Positions 1 to 9,900 of a stretch of 50,581 bases of DNA are shown one piece after another. The position numbers and the translations under genes were made by a program. Below the pieces are notes generated by a model. That model did no database searches and had not been told where the DNA came from. It saw nothing but the letters and a program-made list of their open reading frames with translations. The stretch comes from CAZCGA01 sp964498075 (GTDB lineage: Bacteria; Desulfobacterota; Binatia; HRBIN30). The number at the start of each line of letters is the position of its first letter. The first letter of the stretch is position 1. The DNA is taken from positions 1 through 50,581 of the forward strand of contig CAZCGA010000035.1 of NCBI GenBank assembly GCA_964498075.1. Direction: 5' to 3'.

Positions 1-46
1 CGTACCACCAGCGCCCCGAACTTTTGATTGCAAAGGCACGGAGGCT

Positions 47-514
47 GTGTCAGGTCTGAAGCTCGTGATTGACGGCGTACAGAGCGTCAACCTGTTGGCG
101 CGGGTCGATGACCGCGGATATCTCATCGAGATCGTCCGCGCCACCGATCCGTTTCTGAACAAGTTCGGACAGGTGTACCTGGTCGGCAACTTCGCCAAGG
201 GAACGGTGCGCGCCTTCCATAAGCACCTGGAGCTGTGGGACCTGTTCTTCATCAACCACGGCGCCGCCAAGTTCGTGCTGGTCGACGACCGCGCCGACAG
301 CCCGACCTACAAGGAAATGAACACTCACGTGGTCAGCGCCCGCAACCCGGCGCTCATCGTCGTGCCGCCGGGCGTCTTCCACGGCTGGATGTCGCTCGAA
401 GACGACACGCAGATGATCAGCACGGCCACCGAGGTCTACAAACGTGAGCGACCCGACGAGGTGCGCGTAGCACCCGACAGCTTCGGCGACGTGTGGGCAG
501 TGAAAGGCCGCTGA
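47..514 (+). CDS. dTDP-4-dehydrorhamnose 3,5-epimerase-like cupin protein (RmlC family)
   Basis: A 155-residue single-domain cupin. The N-terminal DDRGYLIEI (residues 21-29) is the typical RmlC opening, followed by RAFHKH (His58, His60) and VPPGVFHGW (His112), which in RmlC-type sugar epimerases line the active site. The family epimerises C3 and C5 of a 4-keto-6-deoxy nucleotide sugar in the cytoplasm. It is a little shorter than classical RmlC (about 180 residues), so the exact nucleotide sugar cannot be named. The GTG start at 47 is supported by GGAGG at 40-44, although the spacing is short. The stop is one base from the start of the next gene, an NAD-dependent sugar epimerase, so the two are probably one operon that began left of the window. 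Confidence 0.85.
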   Translation: MSGLKLVIDGVQSVNLLARVDDRGYLIEIVRATDPFLNKFGQVYLVGNFAKGTVRAFHKHLELWDLFFINHGAAKFVLVDDRADSPTYKEMNTHVVSARNPALIVVPPGVFHGWMSLEDDTQMISTATEVYKRERPDEVRVAPDSFGDVWAVKGR

Positions 515-515
515 C

Positions 516-1616
516 GTGCACAAGATCCTCCTCGTCGGCGGCGCCGGCTACATCGGCTGCGTCCTGGCCCATGAGCTGCTCGAGCGCGGCTATGCGGTAC
601 GGGTGCTGGACCGCCTCTTTTACGGTGACCAGGGCCTGACGGGCATCCGCGATCGCGTCGAGTTGATTGTCGCTGACATGCGCCGGGTGGAGCCGTCGCA
701 TCTCGCCGGCGTCGACGCGGTGGTGAACGTCGGGGGACTCTCCAACGATCCCACGGCGGAATACAACCCGACGGCGAATTACGAGATGAACACCACGGCG
801 GCCGTGCGGCTCGCCGAGCTGGCACGAGCCGCAGGAGTGCGCCGCTACCTGCTCGCCTCGTCGTGCTCGATCTACGACCTCGGGGTCTCCGACGACCAGT
901 GCGACGTGGTGTTCGACGAGGACGCCGAAGTCCACCCGCGGGCGGCGTACGCCACGTCGAAGTACGAAGCCGAGCAGCGTTTGTTGGCGATGGCCGGCCC
1001 GGACTTCTGCCCGGTGGTTCTCCGGAAGGGCACGGTCTTCGGCTTCTCGCCGCGGCTGCGCTTCGACCTGGTGGTCAACACGTTCGTGAAGGACGCTCTC
1101 GGTAACGGGACGATCGTCCTCTTCCGCGGCGGCGAGATGTGGCGGCCGCTGGTCGACGTACGCGACGTGGCACGAGCCTACATCGCCTGTGTGGCGGCGG
1201 ACGAGACGCTGGTCAGCGGCCAGATTTTCAACGTCGCCTACTGCAACATGCGGATCTCGGAGCTGGCCCTACGGGTGCGGACCGCGCTGCGGGAGTTGGG
1301 TGTGGCGGTCGACATCCGGCCCGACTACGCCTACCGCGGCGTCCGCAGCTATCGCGTCTCCACCCGCAAGATCGAGCGGGTGCTGGGATTCAAGGCGATG
1401 ATCTCCGTTGAAGACGCTGTGCGCGACATGGTGGAGCGGTTGCGGGACCGAAAAATCGAGGACTTCAACGACCCGAGGTATGAGAACCTCCGCTGGTTGC
1501 GCCTGCTGGAGGAGGCGGAAGAAATCCTTGGTTCCGGACGTTCAATCTTCGACGCTCCAACCGAAACTCAGGGCGCCCGGCTCGCACTGGCGTCGGCACG
1601 GCGCAACGAGCGCTGA
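516..1616 (+). CDS. NAD-dependent epimerase/dehydratase (extended SDR, nucleotide-sugar modifying)
   Basis: A 366-residue extended short-chain dehydrogenase. GGAGYIG at residues 8-14 is the NAD-binding Rossmann loop, and the catalytic Tyr-x-x-x-Lys is seen as YATSK around residue 145, inside the conserved AAYATSKYEAE context. The family converts nucleotide sugars in the cytoplasm (4-epimerisation, 4,6-dehydration or 4-keto reduction). Partnership with the 3,5-epimerase-like gene immediately upstream suggests a deoxysugar branch, but the substrate cannot be read from sequence. The GTG start at 516 follows the upstream stop by one base. The last roughly 25 residues (DAPTETQGARLALASARRNER) look unstructured and may be a lineage-specific tail. 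Downstream is a repeat-filled gap, so the operon probably ends here. Confidence 0.85.
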   Translation: MHKILLVGGAGYIGCVLAHELLERGYAVRVLDRLFYGDQGLTGIRDRVELIVADMRRVEPSHLAGVDAVVNVGGLSNDPTAEYNPTANYEMNTTAAVRLAELARAAGVRRYLLASSCSIYDLGVSDDQCDVVFDEDAEVHPRAAYATSKYEAEQRLLAMAGPDFCPVVLRKGTVFGFSPRLRFDLVVNTFVKDALGNGTIVLFRGGEMWRPLVDVRDVARAYIACVAADETLVSGQIFNVAYCNMRISELALRVRTALRELGVAVDIRPDYAYRGVRSYRVSTRKIERVLGFKAMISVEDAVRDMVERLRDRKIEDFNDPRYENLRWLRLLEEAEEILGSGRSIFDAPTETQGARLALASARRNER

Positions 1617-1711
1617 CGCCGACTCGCAGCCTGGCGAGTGAACTCGCGGCAACAAGAGGCGCCCAAGCCGCCCGGAGCCTGCCCTGAGCCAGGTCGAAGG
1701 GGCGGCTCCCC

Positions 1712-1843
1712 CCAGCCCCGGGCGTTGCCCCTGGCTGAGATCTGGTCGCCCTTTCAGGGCTTCAGTGATTTCAATTGAATACCGATTCAGGTTCTCAGCC
1801 CCGAACGGGGCGGCAAGAGCTGAGCCCGGGGCAGCGCCCCGGG
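1712..1843. repeat. Inverted pair of palindromic intergenic repeats
   Basis: The gene-free stretch 1617-2068 holds two inverted copies of one palindromic element. The right copy is a perfect hairpin, CCCGGGGC at 1825-1832, loop AGC, GCCCCGGG at 1836-1843. The left copy at about 1712-1740 is its diverged reverse complement (GAGCC AGGGGCAACGCCC GGGG when read on the minus strand). A second short palindrome, CCCCGAACGGGG, lies between them at 1799-1810. The layout resembles REP/RAYT-type repeats common in large environmental genomes. No transposase is present. The rest of 1617-2068 contains only the assembly gap and no convincing gene. Confidence 0.6.
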
Positions 1844-1989
1844 TTGCGGCGGCGCAATCCAGACCAGGACACTTCCCCACGAGTCACGACACTACCAAGT
1901 ATTGGAACGACGGGATCTATCGACAGTCTGCAGCGCGGGCTCCCCCTCCCCAGCACACGCACGCGGGCTTCGCGCACTTCGTTGCCGTG

Positions 1990-1999
1990 NNNNNNNNNN
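1990..1999. other. Assembly gap (10 N)
   Basis: Ten consecutive N characters lie inside the repeat-rich intergenic stretch. This is a scaffold join, and its true length is unknown. The neighbouring repeats are a likely reason the assembler broke here. Linkage of genes left of 1990 to those on the right therefore depends on scaffolding evidence only. Confidence 0.99.
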
Positions 2000-2068
2000 G
2001 GCTCCAACCGTCGGGCCCGTCGGGTCCGTCGCTTGAGTCATCCCAGCAGAAGCTGGTATTCGACCGGC

Positions 2069-2950
2069 ATGCCAAATCTACCCGCAAACGGGATCACCAT
2101 CGAGTACGAAGAATTCGGCAGCCGCGACGGCCGGCCCCTGCTGCTGATCATGGGGCTCGGCGCGCAGATGATCCTCTGGCGCGAAGACTTCTGCGAGCAG
2201 CTCGCGGCACGCGGCCACCGCGTGATTCGCTTCGACAACCGTGACGTCGGGAAATCCTCCTCATGCGATCATCTCGGCACTCCCGACGTCATGGCCGCGT
2301 TCACCGCCGCGCTCACCCGCCAGCCGATCACGGCGCCGTACCTGATCCGCGACATGGCTGCGGACGCTGCCGGGCTTCTCGACGCGTTGCACATCGAGAA
2401 GGCGCATGTCGTGGGCGCGTCGATGGGCGGGATGATCGCGCAAGCGCTGGCCATCGAGTTCCCGGCGTGGGTGCGGAGCCTCACGTCGATCATGTCGAGC
2501 ACCGGCAACCCCAACTTACCGCAAGCGAAGCCCGAAGCGATGGGCGCCCTGCTGGCGCCGCCGCCGACGAACCGCGAGCAGAGCATCGAGCGCGGCGTGA
2601 TGGTGTTCCGCGCCATCGGCAGCCCGGGATTTCCGTTCGACGAGGCCGAGATCCGCCAGCTGGCCGCACGCTCCTACGACCGCGGCTTCAACCCGACCGG
2701 CGTCGTCCGCCAGATGGTCGCGATCCTCGCCTCCGGCAGCCGCAAGGAAGCGCTCAAGTCGGTACACGCGCCGGCGCTCGTCATCCACGGCAAGGACGAT
2801 CCACTGGTGCCGGTCGAAGCCGGGAAGGATACCGCGGAGGCCATTCCGAACGCGCGGTTGCTGCTCATCGACGGCATGGGCCACGACCTGCCGCGCCCCG
2901 TGTGGCCGCAGATCATCGACGCGATCTCCGCGCTCACCGCAAGCGCCTGA
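2069..2950 (+). CDS. Alpha/beta hydrolase
   Basis: A 293-residue alpha/beta-hydrolase-fold protein. The nucleophile elbow is GASMGGM (Gly-x-Ser-x-Gly), the likely acid is Asp in HGKDDPLVP, and the catalytic His is in DGMGHDLP near the C-terminus, so a complete Ser-Asp-His triad is visible. The N-terminus (GITIEYEEFGSRDGRPLLLIMGLG) is typical of soluble esterases of the aclacinomycin-methylesterase/epoxide-hydrolase type. The substrate cannot be assigned. The reading frame is open much further upstream, to 1775, but that extension is translated repeat and crosses the N gap, so the ATG at 2069 is chosen. It converges with the GH94 gene, with one base between stops, and has no operon partner. 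Confidence 0.9.
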   Translation: MPNLPANGITIEYEEFGSRDGRPLLLIMGLGAQMILWREDFCEQLAARGHRVIRFDNRDVGKSSSCDHLGTPDVMAAFTAALTRQPITAPYLIRDMAADAAGLLDALHIEKAHVVGASMGGMIAQALAIEFPAWVRSLTSIMSSTGNPNLPQAKPEAMGALLAPPPTNREQSIERGVMVFRAIGSPGFPFDEAEIRQLAARSYDRGFNPTGVVRQMVAILASGSRKEALKSVHAPALVIHGKDDPLVPVEAGKDTAEAIPNARLLLIDGMGHDLPRPVWPQIIDAISALTASA

Positions 2951-2951
2951 C

Positions 2952-5900
2952 TCACGCTGCCCCGAGGGTCACGCTGACCCGATGGGTGGCGCCATCCTTG
3001 ACGACCGGAACACAGGCAGCGCCGTCGTCGACTGCCCCCGGTACGTCGTCGATGGTCACTGACCGCACTACCGCGGCAATGCCCGTCGGGTTGTGCACCT
3101 CAATCTCGTAGCAAGTCTTCCTCTCCGGCAGCTGGAGTCGCACGCGGAACTGCGGCCAGTCATCCGGAACGCACGGCTTCAGCCGAAGCGTATCGCCAGC
3201 TTGCAGACGAAGCCCGAGGATTGACTCTAACGCAACGCGATACATCCAGCCCGCCGAGCCGGTGTACCAGGTCCAGCCGCCGCGGCCGAGGTGCGGCGCG
3301 ACGCCGTAGATGTCGGCGGCCACCACGTACGGTTCGACTTGATAGATCGCCACCTGCTCCGCCGTGCGCGTGTGGCTGATCGGGCTCAGCATTTCGAGGA
3401 GGGCTGCGGCACGGTCGCGACGTCCCAGCTCTGCCAGCGCCTGCACCACCCAGATCGCCGCATGGGTGTACTGGCCGCCGTTCTCACGGATGCCGGGCAC
3501 GTAGCCCTTGATGTAGCCGGGATCGTGCGGGTCGCGGTCGAACGGCGGCGTGAGCAACCGGATGATGCCGGCGTCGCGCGACACCAGCTGTTGCTCGACC
3601 GCATCCATGGCTTGCGCGGCGCGCGCCGGCGGCGCGGCCTTGGATAAGACCGACCATGCCTGCGCCAGTGCGTCGATGCGGCATTCCGCGTTCTGTTCCG
3701 AACCGAGCGGCGTACCATCGTCGTAGTACGCGCGCCGGTACCACTGCCCATCCCAACCGGCATAATCAAGCGCCGCGCGCAGCAACGCTTGATGGGCGCG
3801 GTAGCGCCGGATGCGCTGCTGATCCCCGCGCCGCTCGCAGTTGGGAATGAACTCGTCCAGGACACGGTAGAGAAAGAACCCCATCCACACACTCTCACCG
3901 CGCCCCTCGCGGCCGACGCGATTCATGCCGTCGTTCCAGTCGCCGGTGCCCATCAGCGGCAAGCCGTGCGCGCCGGTGGTGAGGGACCGATCGAGGGCGC
4001 GGCAGCAATGCGCGTAGACATCGGCGCGCTCGTCGGCTCGGGCTGGGAAGAGGTAGGCCTCGTCCTCACCCGGTGCGAGCGCGCGGGCGGTGACGAACCC
4101 GATCGACTCATCGAGAACGCTCCAGTCCCCGGTCGTGCGCACGTAGAAGGCGGTGACGAACGGCAGCCACAGCAGGTCATCCGAGAAATGCGTGCGGATG
4201 CCCCGGCTGGTCGGCGGATGCCACCAGTGCAGGACGTCACCCTCGACGAACTGGTGCGCGGCGTGCAGAAGGATCTGGGCGCGTGTCAGATCCGGACGCG
4301 AGTAGATCAACGCGGCACTGTCCTGCAGCTGATCGCGGAACCCGTAGGCTCCCCCCGATTGGTAGAAGGCCGTTCGCGCCCACAGGCGACAGCTCAGCGT
4401 CTGATAGAGCAGCCAGCCGTTGAGCATCAGATCGAGGGCCGGTGACGGCGTCTCCACCTGCACCGCCGTCAACGTCGCACTCCAGAGCTCACGCACCGTT
4501 TGCAGCGCGCGCTGTACCGCCTCAGGTTGGCGATACCGTTCGATCAAGGCGCGCGCCTCCGCCGCATCGGTTGCTTCACCCAGCACAATGGAGCACTCGG
4601 CGCTGCTCCCCGGCTGCAGGTCCACACTGAACTGCAAGCAGGCGCACGGATCCAGCGCCGCGCCGGTGCGGCCATCGAGCTCGGAGGAACGCGTGAGCGC
4701 TGCCGGTGCTGCGGGGCTGCCGTTGCGGCCGATGAATGCCGTGCGATCGCCGCTCGCGCTGACGCGCCCTGCCTCTTGCGTTGTCACCGCCGCAACGAAG
4801 GCAACTGCGTCGCTGATCTCGTTGTTCAGCCGGTTGCGAGCGAAGATGGCTGCCAAGTCACCGTCGAGCTCGGTGACGACGAAGCGGCTGCTCTCCGACG
4901 GCAGCACACCCATGACCAGGCGATGATACGAAACGATCGTCAGCCACCGGCGGCGGTCGCTGGTATTCGTGAGACGCAGGCGCGTAAGCTTCACCGGATC
5001 CTGCGGCGGCACGAACTGCACGACGTCCTGGTCCAGATCCTGACTGCGATGGCGCCATTGCGAGTAGCCGAAACCGTGTCGCACCTCGTAGGGCGCGGCG
5101 TCCGGCGCTGGGCCGGGCAGAGGCGACCAGAACACTCCCGCGTCTTCATCCCGGATGTACAAGGCTTCGCCGTGCGGATCGGTCACCGGATCATTGAACC
5201 ATGGGGTCAGACGGTTCTCGCGGCTGTTGCAACTCCACGTGTAACCGGCACCGCTCTCGCTCACCAGGAACCCGAACACCTCGTTGGCGACCACGTTGAT
5301 CCACGGCATCGGCGGACGTTGTCCGCCCGGACCGAGATGGATCACGTACTCGCGTCCATCGGCGCTGAAGCCGCCATGTCCGTTGAAGAAGAGCAACGGC
5401 GATATGGAATCGGCTTGCGGTGCGCTCGCGTGTCCGGCGCTGCCCGCGTCCGTCTCCAGGTCCGGACCGCCGTCCGGTTCGAGGACGGGCAGCGACCCTG
5501 CCACCACCAGATGTGCCGCCGCGTGAATGAGGTCGAGGTGCGTCGCAGGGATCTCGGCGCGGCACCAAGCGGTCGTGTCGCCACACTCCGAAAGCGTGCG
5601 CCGCATCTCGTCGGTGAGCAACGCCGGCTCCGCATAGAGGACGAGCACGCCGACCGACACACCCTTCGTCTGCCAGTAGGCGCAGGCTTGTAAGAGCTCG
5701 CGCACGAGGGTGTGCTCATGGCGATGCTCGACGCTGACGACGGCGAGCAACCCCGTTTCGCTCACACCGTACTTCCGCAGCGTCGACAGCTCGCCGCGGC
5801 TGCGTCGGACGATCTCACTATCGGCGCGGAGCCCTGGATGGCCGTAGAGCATGGCGCCGGCGAGATCCTGGAAATACTCGGCGCGCCCCTCCGCAATGCC

Positions 5901-6782
5901 GAGACGGCTCAGGTGCGCGCGTTCCTGTGCGCCGGCGGTCTCGAAAGCGGCGTCCACCGCATCCGGCTCGACGCACCGCGCCGCCAGCTCCAGCACGGTC
6001 TCTCGGGTCGGCGCGGCTGCGAGCAGGTAGACCAGCTCGCGACGCTCCCCGGCACCGAGCTCGACCACGCAGCGTAGACTGAAGATGGGATCCAACACGC
6101 TGCCGGTCGTGCCGGAGAGCGGCGCAGCCGAGGTCAGCGCTCGCGGTCGCGTCAGGCTGCGGCCGCGTTCGAGGAAGCGCACGCGGTCCGTTTCGTGCTG
6201 CAGCGCGCCGGCTCCCACCAGCGCGTGCGCCATCCACGGGTGCTGCTCGGTTGCACTCCGCGGCCGTCGCTGCGCCAGCAGCACGTCGTGCTCGGGCACA
6301 TACTCTGTCTGCACGAAGAGCTTGGAGAACGCCGGATGCGCGGCATGTGCGGCGGGATGATTGAGGACGACCTCGGCATAGCTGGTCAGCTCGAGGCGGC
6401 GCGGCTGGTTGGAGCAGTTACGCAGCTGGACCCGCCGGATCTCCACGTCGGCGTCGGCGGCGACGCACACTTCCAGGCACGTCTCGATCCCGGCATCCAG
6501 ACGCGCGATGCGGACCCGGCCGGGTTGGTAAGCGGCCTCGTACTTCTCGGGCGGCCGGCGCACCGGCTGATGTCCCGCCGACCAGAGCAGGTCGCGGTCG
6601 AGGTCGCGCACGTAGATGAAGACGCCGTCTGCGTCCTCGGTGCGATCGGCGCTCCACTGTGTGAGCGCGTATCCATTCCACGTCGAGTAGCCCGTCCCGG
6701 CGCCGGTGATCAGCACCGCGTAGCGCCCGTTGGACAGCAGCCGCGCATGCGGCGCCGGGTCGTTCAGCCGCGCCAGGGACAT
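2952..6782 (-). CDS. GH94-family glycan phosphorylase (cyclic beta-1,2-glucan synthase C-terminal type)
   Basis: A 1276-residue protein resembling the C-terminal half of cyclic beta-1,2-glucan synthase (NdvB/Cgs) and stand-alone GH94 phosphorylases. Two similar beta-sandwich GT36/GH94 N-domains are visible. The first starts at residue about 10 (LLSNGRYAVLITGAGTGYS), and the second around residue 470 (FFNGHGGFSADGREYVIHL). An (alpha/alpha)6 catalytic barrel follows. The hallmark loop GTGDWNDGMN (Asp948, Asp951) followed by ESVWMGFFLYRVL carries the GH94 general acid. There is no GT84 or membrane region, so it is not a synthase itself and is probably a cytoplasmic beta-glucan (oligo)phosphorylase. 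The frame is open to 6953, but that extension reads through an inverted repeat, so ATG at 6782 is preferred. It lies downstream of the secreted discoidin/(alpha/alpha)6 protein on the same strand. Confidence 0.85.
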   Translation of the reverse strand: MSLARLNDPAPHARLLSNGRYAVLITGAGTGYSTWNGYALTQWSADRTEDADGVFIYVRDLDRDLLWSAGHQPVRRPPEKYEAAYQPGRVRIARLDAGIETCLEVCVAADADVEIRRVQLRNCSNQPRRLELTSYAEVVLNHPAAHAAHPAFSKLFVQTEYVPEHDVLLAQRRPRSATEQHPWMAHALVGAGALQHETDRVRFLERGRSLTRPRALTSAAPLSGTTGSVLDPIFSLRCVVELGAGERRELVYLLAAAPTRETVLELAARCVEPDAVDAAFETAGAQERAHLSRLGIAEGRAEYFQDLAGAMLYGHPGLRADSEIVRRSRGELSTLRKYGVSETGLLAVVSVEHRHEHTLVRELLQACAYWQTKGVSVGVLVLYAEPALLTDEMRRTLSECGDTTAWCRAEIPATHLDLIHAAAHLVVAGSLPVLEPDGGPDLETDAGSAGHASAPQADSISPLLFFNGHGGFSADGREYVIHLGPGGQRPPMPWINVVANEVFGFLVSESGAGYTWSCNSRENRLTPWFNDPVTDPHGEALYIRDEDAGVFWSPLPGPAPDAAPYEVRHGFGYSQWRHRSQDLDQDVVQFVPPQDPVKLTRLRLTNTSDRRRWLTIVSYHRLVMGVLPSESSRFVVTELDGDLAAIFARNRLNNEISDAVAFVAAVTTQEAGRVSASGDRTAFIGRNGSPAAPAALTRSSELDGRTGAALDPCACLQFSVDLQPGSSAECSIVLGEATDAAEARALIERYRQPEAVQRALQTVRELWSATLTAVQVETPSPALDLMLNGWLLYQTLSCRLWARTAFYQSGGAYGFRDQLQDSAALIYSRPDLTRAQILLHAAHQFVEGDVLHWWHPPTSRGIRTHFSDDLLWLPFVTAFYVRTTGDWSVLDESIGFVTARALAPGEDEAYLFPARADERADVYAHCCRALDRSLTTGAHGLPLMGTGDWNDGMNRVGREGRGESVWMGFFLYRVLDEFIPNCERRGDQQRIRRYRAHQALLRAALDYAGWDGQWYRRAYYDDGTPLGSEQNAECRIDALAQAWSVLSKAAPPARAAQAMDAVEQQLVSRDAGIIRLLTPPFDRDPHDPGYIKGYVPGIRENGGQYTHAAIWVVQALAELGRRDRAAALLEMLSPISHTRTAEQVAIYQVEPYVVAADIYGVAPHLGRGGWTWYTGSAGWMYRVALESILGLRLQAGDTLRLKPCVPDDWPQFRVRLQLPERKTCYEIEVHNPTGIAAVVRSVTIDDVPGAVDDGAACVPVVKDGATHRVSVTLGAA

Positions 6783-6800
6783 GCAAGCACAGGAGGCGAA

Positions 6801-6882
6801 ACCGCCGATAGACGCCGATGCACGCCGATTCCGAGAACAAGTTCCGTCCAACATCTGCGTGTATCGGCGTGCATCGGCGGTT
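6801..6882. repeat. Inverted repeat between the two carbohydrate genes
   Basis: Left arm 6801-6829 and right arm 6863-6882 share ACCGCCGATGCACGCCGAT in inverted orientation. The left arm has one extra 10-base unit (AGACGCCGAT) inserted. It sits in the 124-base gap between the minus-strand genes at 6907-10086 and 2952-6782. It could form a hairpin in the transcript and tune downstream expression, or it could be a dispersed mobile repeat; the modular CGCCGATGCA unit favours the latter. Confidence 0.6.
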
Positions 6883-6906
6883 CCATTATCCTTCGTTGGA
6901 CTTGGA

Positions 6907-9900
6907 TCAGTATTCGAGCACCACCTCGGCAGGAAACTCGGTGATCGTCGCACGATCGGCGGTGAAGGTACCCACCGGTTTGCCGTTCACGGTGACGGCC
7001 CGCAGCGGCTGGGGCAACGGCGGCTGAACGACGATGCCTCCGGGCGGCCGGGTGAGGTCGCCGGCAAGCTTGAGCCGCAGGGCATTGGTGCCGTCACGAC
7101 GCAGGCTGTAGGTGAGCACGCCGTAGTAGGTCGGCCACCGCTTCACCGCGACGCCCGACTCGCTCATGACCCAGGCGCTCGGCAACCCGGCGGCGAGCAC
7201 CAGCGCGCCATCCGCTTCGCGCTCGTATGCAAACAAGCTGCGCAACGAACGTATGTAGCTCGACCCCACCCATGTGTGCGGCATGTCGCCGATGAACTTC
7301 GGCGCCGCCGGATCGCGCCACACAACCTCCGCCCATTCATTCCACGCCGCCGGCCGCTGATCTCCAACCAAGAAGCTCAGGACCTGCAGCGCACGCTCGC
7401 GTTGCCCGAGGCGCACCAGCGCGCCGACGTTGCGCAGCTCGTAAGGTGTGTAGGCCTCGGACTCGCCGCCGCCGTCCCGCCGCTGCTCGAAATCCGCGAA
7501 GTAGTGCTCGAACGTGCGGCGCAGCGGCAGCTCGGGCAGGTTCGGCAGCTCGCCGCCGGGGTCCACGGCCACGGCGGTGGAGGTGGGATCCAAGTCGCCG
7601 AGCTCGACGGAGCCCGGGATGTAGTCGATCCCGTGCATCGCCATGGCCTTGGGAATCGATGCATACAGGTCGCGATGAAAATCATCGCGCAAGGTGGCGA
7701 TGCTCGCGGCACGCTCGTCATCGCCGACGACGACGGCAAGCATCGCCGCGTCCTTGAGCCCGCGGAGCGCAAAGAAGTCGTCCCAGTAGGAGTGGACGGG
7801 ATGCGCGATGTACCCTTCGTGACTGATCGACTCCGGGAGGAGACCGTAGTAGGCCTCTTTCTCCGAAGTGCGGTACGCGGCGGTCATGCGCTTGCGGCGC
7901 AGCGCCGACAGGTAGTCGACTGCGCGCACCACGTGCGGCCACATGTCCTGGAGGAACCCCACATCGTGGGTGTAGCGATAGTACTCCGCGACCGCGTAGA
8001 TGAACTCGCCGCCGCTGTCGTTCTCGGCCACCGGGTCCACGCCGCGTCGATCCACGCAGCAGGGCACTTTGCCGTCGGCGAGCTGATAGTGCGCGAACCA
8101 GCGGATGAAGTCGCGAACCTCCGACGTGCATCCCATCGCCAGCAGGGCGGCCGACGTGAAGGCGCCGTCGCGGATCCAGGAGCGGGCATAGGCACGCGAT
8201 CCGGGCTGGAGCGCCGGGCCGTCTCGGTTGATCAGGATGTACGCCAGCGTCGTCTTCAAGGTTTGGCGCAGCTTCTCCCCATCCGCGGGCAGTTGCAGAT
8301 CGACCCGTCCCAGAATGGTATCCCAGTAGCGTCGCACTTCGTCGAACTGCTTGACCACGAAAGCCTGCGCCTCCTCGGCGTCCAAGCCCGCCTCTGCGGC
8401 AATGTACGGTTCGTGGAACGGTACGGCGACAGACACCTCCTGGTGTCGCTTGGGAGCGAGATCGAAGTGGTACTGCAGCGCGCCGGACGCGAAGCCGAAT
8501 GGATCGGCGACTCGCTGTTGCGGCGGGAGGCGACCCTCCTTCAGAAAGTCGATGACCGCCCCCTGCTCGAAGGTCGCCGCGCCGAAGCCGTCGGGGGCGG
8601 TCAGCGCGATCACCGCCTTGTCTCGGTTCACCCAGACCGTGTGTCCATCGAGTCGCAGCTCGCGGATCGCGGTGACGCCACCGGTCGTGTTGAGTGACTG
8701 CCAGGGCGGGTTCACCTGAAACGGGCGGATCGCCAGGAAGAGCTGGCCGCGAATCTCCGTGTCGCCGCGATTCTCGATGCGGTAGCGGGCGTACAGCGTG
8801 GATTCCCGGAGCGGCCCGCCGGCGAATGCGGTCACCGTAAGCGTGAGCCAGTCGGACCGCCACGTCACCGAAGGAATCGGCAGGTAGCCGTCCTCTAACG
8901 ACTGAACGCGCTGCAACGCGTTCCAGGTCACGAACTGTCCATCCACGTACAGGAAGGGCTCGATCGAGAACGCGCTCTTGTCGACCTCGATCATGCCTTC
9001 CTCGTTCAACAGGGCTTCTTTGTCGTCGCCATCGACGCCGACCACGGTCCAGTACGTCTGCGCCCCGTAGAAGTACTTCGGATAGCTGCCCATCGGCGCA
9101 TCCTGCGCGATCGCGGCGAAGAACTGGTTCGGCGAAGCGGAAAACTCGAACGGCTTCACGGCCAGGGACTTGATACCGCATCCTTGCCCGCGGCTAGTGC
9201 TGCGCAGATCGAGCTGCACGTAGCGCGACTCGGCGTCCGGCATGTAGACGTAGTTGCGCCCGCCCTTTGCCGAGGTGGTGGCGTGCGCGGTGCCCCAGTG
9301 CTCTCCGTCATTGGAGACCAGGACCTGATAGGACGTGGCGTAGTCCTCCGGATCCCAGTCGATGACCAGGCCGCCGTACTCGCGGTTCTTGAGTAAGTCC
9401 ATGCGGATCCACTGTGCGTCCGGAGTCGGCTCACTCTTCCAGCTGGTGCTCGGGTCCAGATCGAGCATCAATGCCGGCTCATGGCCTGGGAGGGAGGTGG
9501 AGGCGGTGACGCTGGGCGTGACCCCGTCAGGGGCCGACGGCTCGCGTTCCTCGAACTCCAAATCATCGATGCAGATGGAGCCCTTGCCGCCCGTGCTCGC
9601 GGAGATCGCGAACTCGATCGCGGCGACCCGTTTCAGCTCACGCCCGGAGGGACCCCAGGCGAACTCGATGCGAGACTTGCGGATGGTGACCCGTTGCCAC
9701 TCCGTTGGGAAGTTGAAGTCGCGTTGCTTGCGCCACCACACGTTCTTCCCCGACGAATCGATGAGCTTGAACTCCAGATTGTTTTGCGGTGCCTCGCCAC
9801 GCAGGTAGAAGGTAAACGCGTAGTTCGCCGTCAGCGGAAGCGAGAGCTCCTTGCGTACGATGACGTAGCCGCCGCCGGCGTTCAGGTCGAAGCCAATGCG

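Noticed and set aside
1775..2068. N-terminal extension of the alpha/beta hydrolase frame
   Set aside because: It reads through palindromic repeats and the N gap; the fold starts just after ATG 2069.
6783..6953. N-terminal extension of the GH94 gene
   Set aside because: It translates the inverted repeat 6801-6882 and lacks family similarity; ATG 6782 precedes the conserved domain.
6730..8697. 655-codon plus-strand frame opposite the discoidin gene
   Set aside because: Arg/Val/Ala-rich antisense shadow; the minus strand encodes a signal peptide and known domains.
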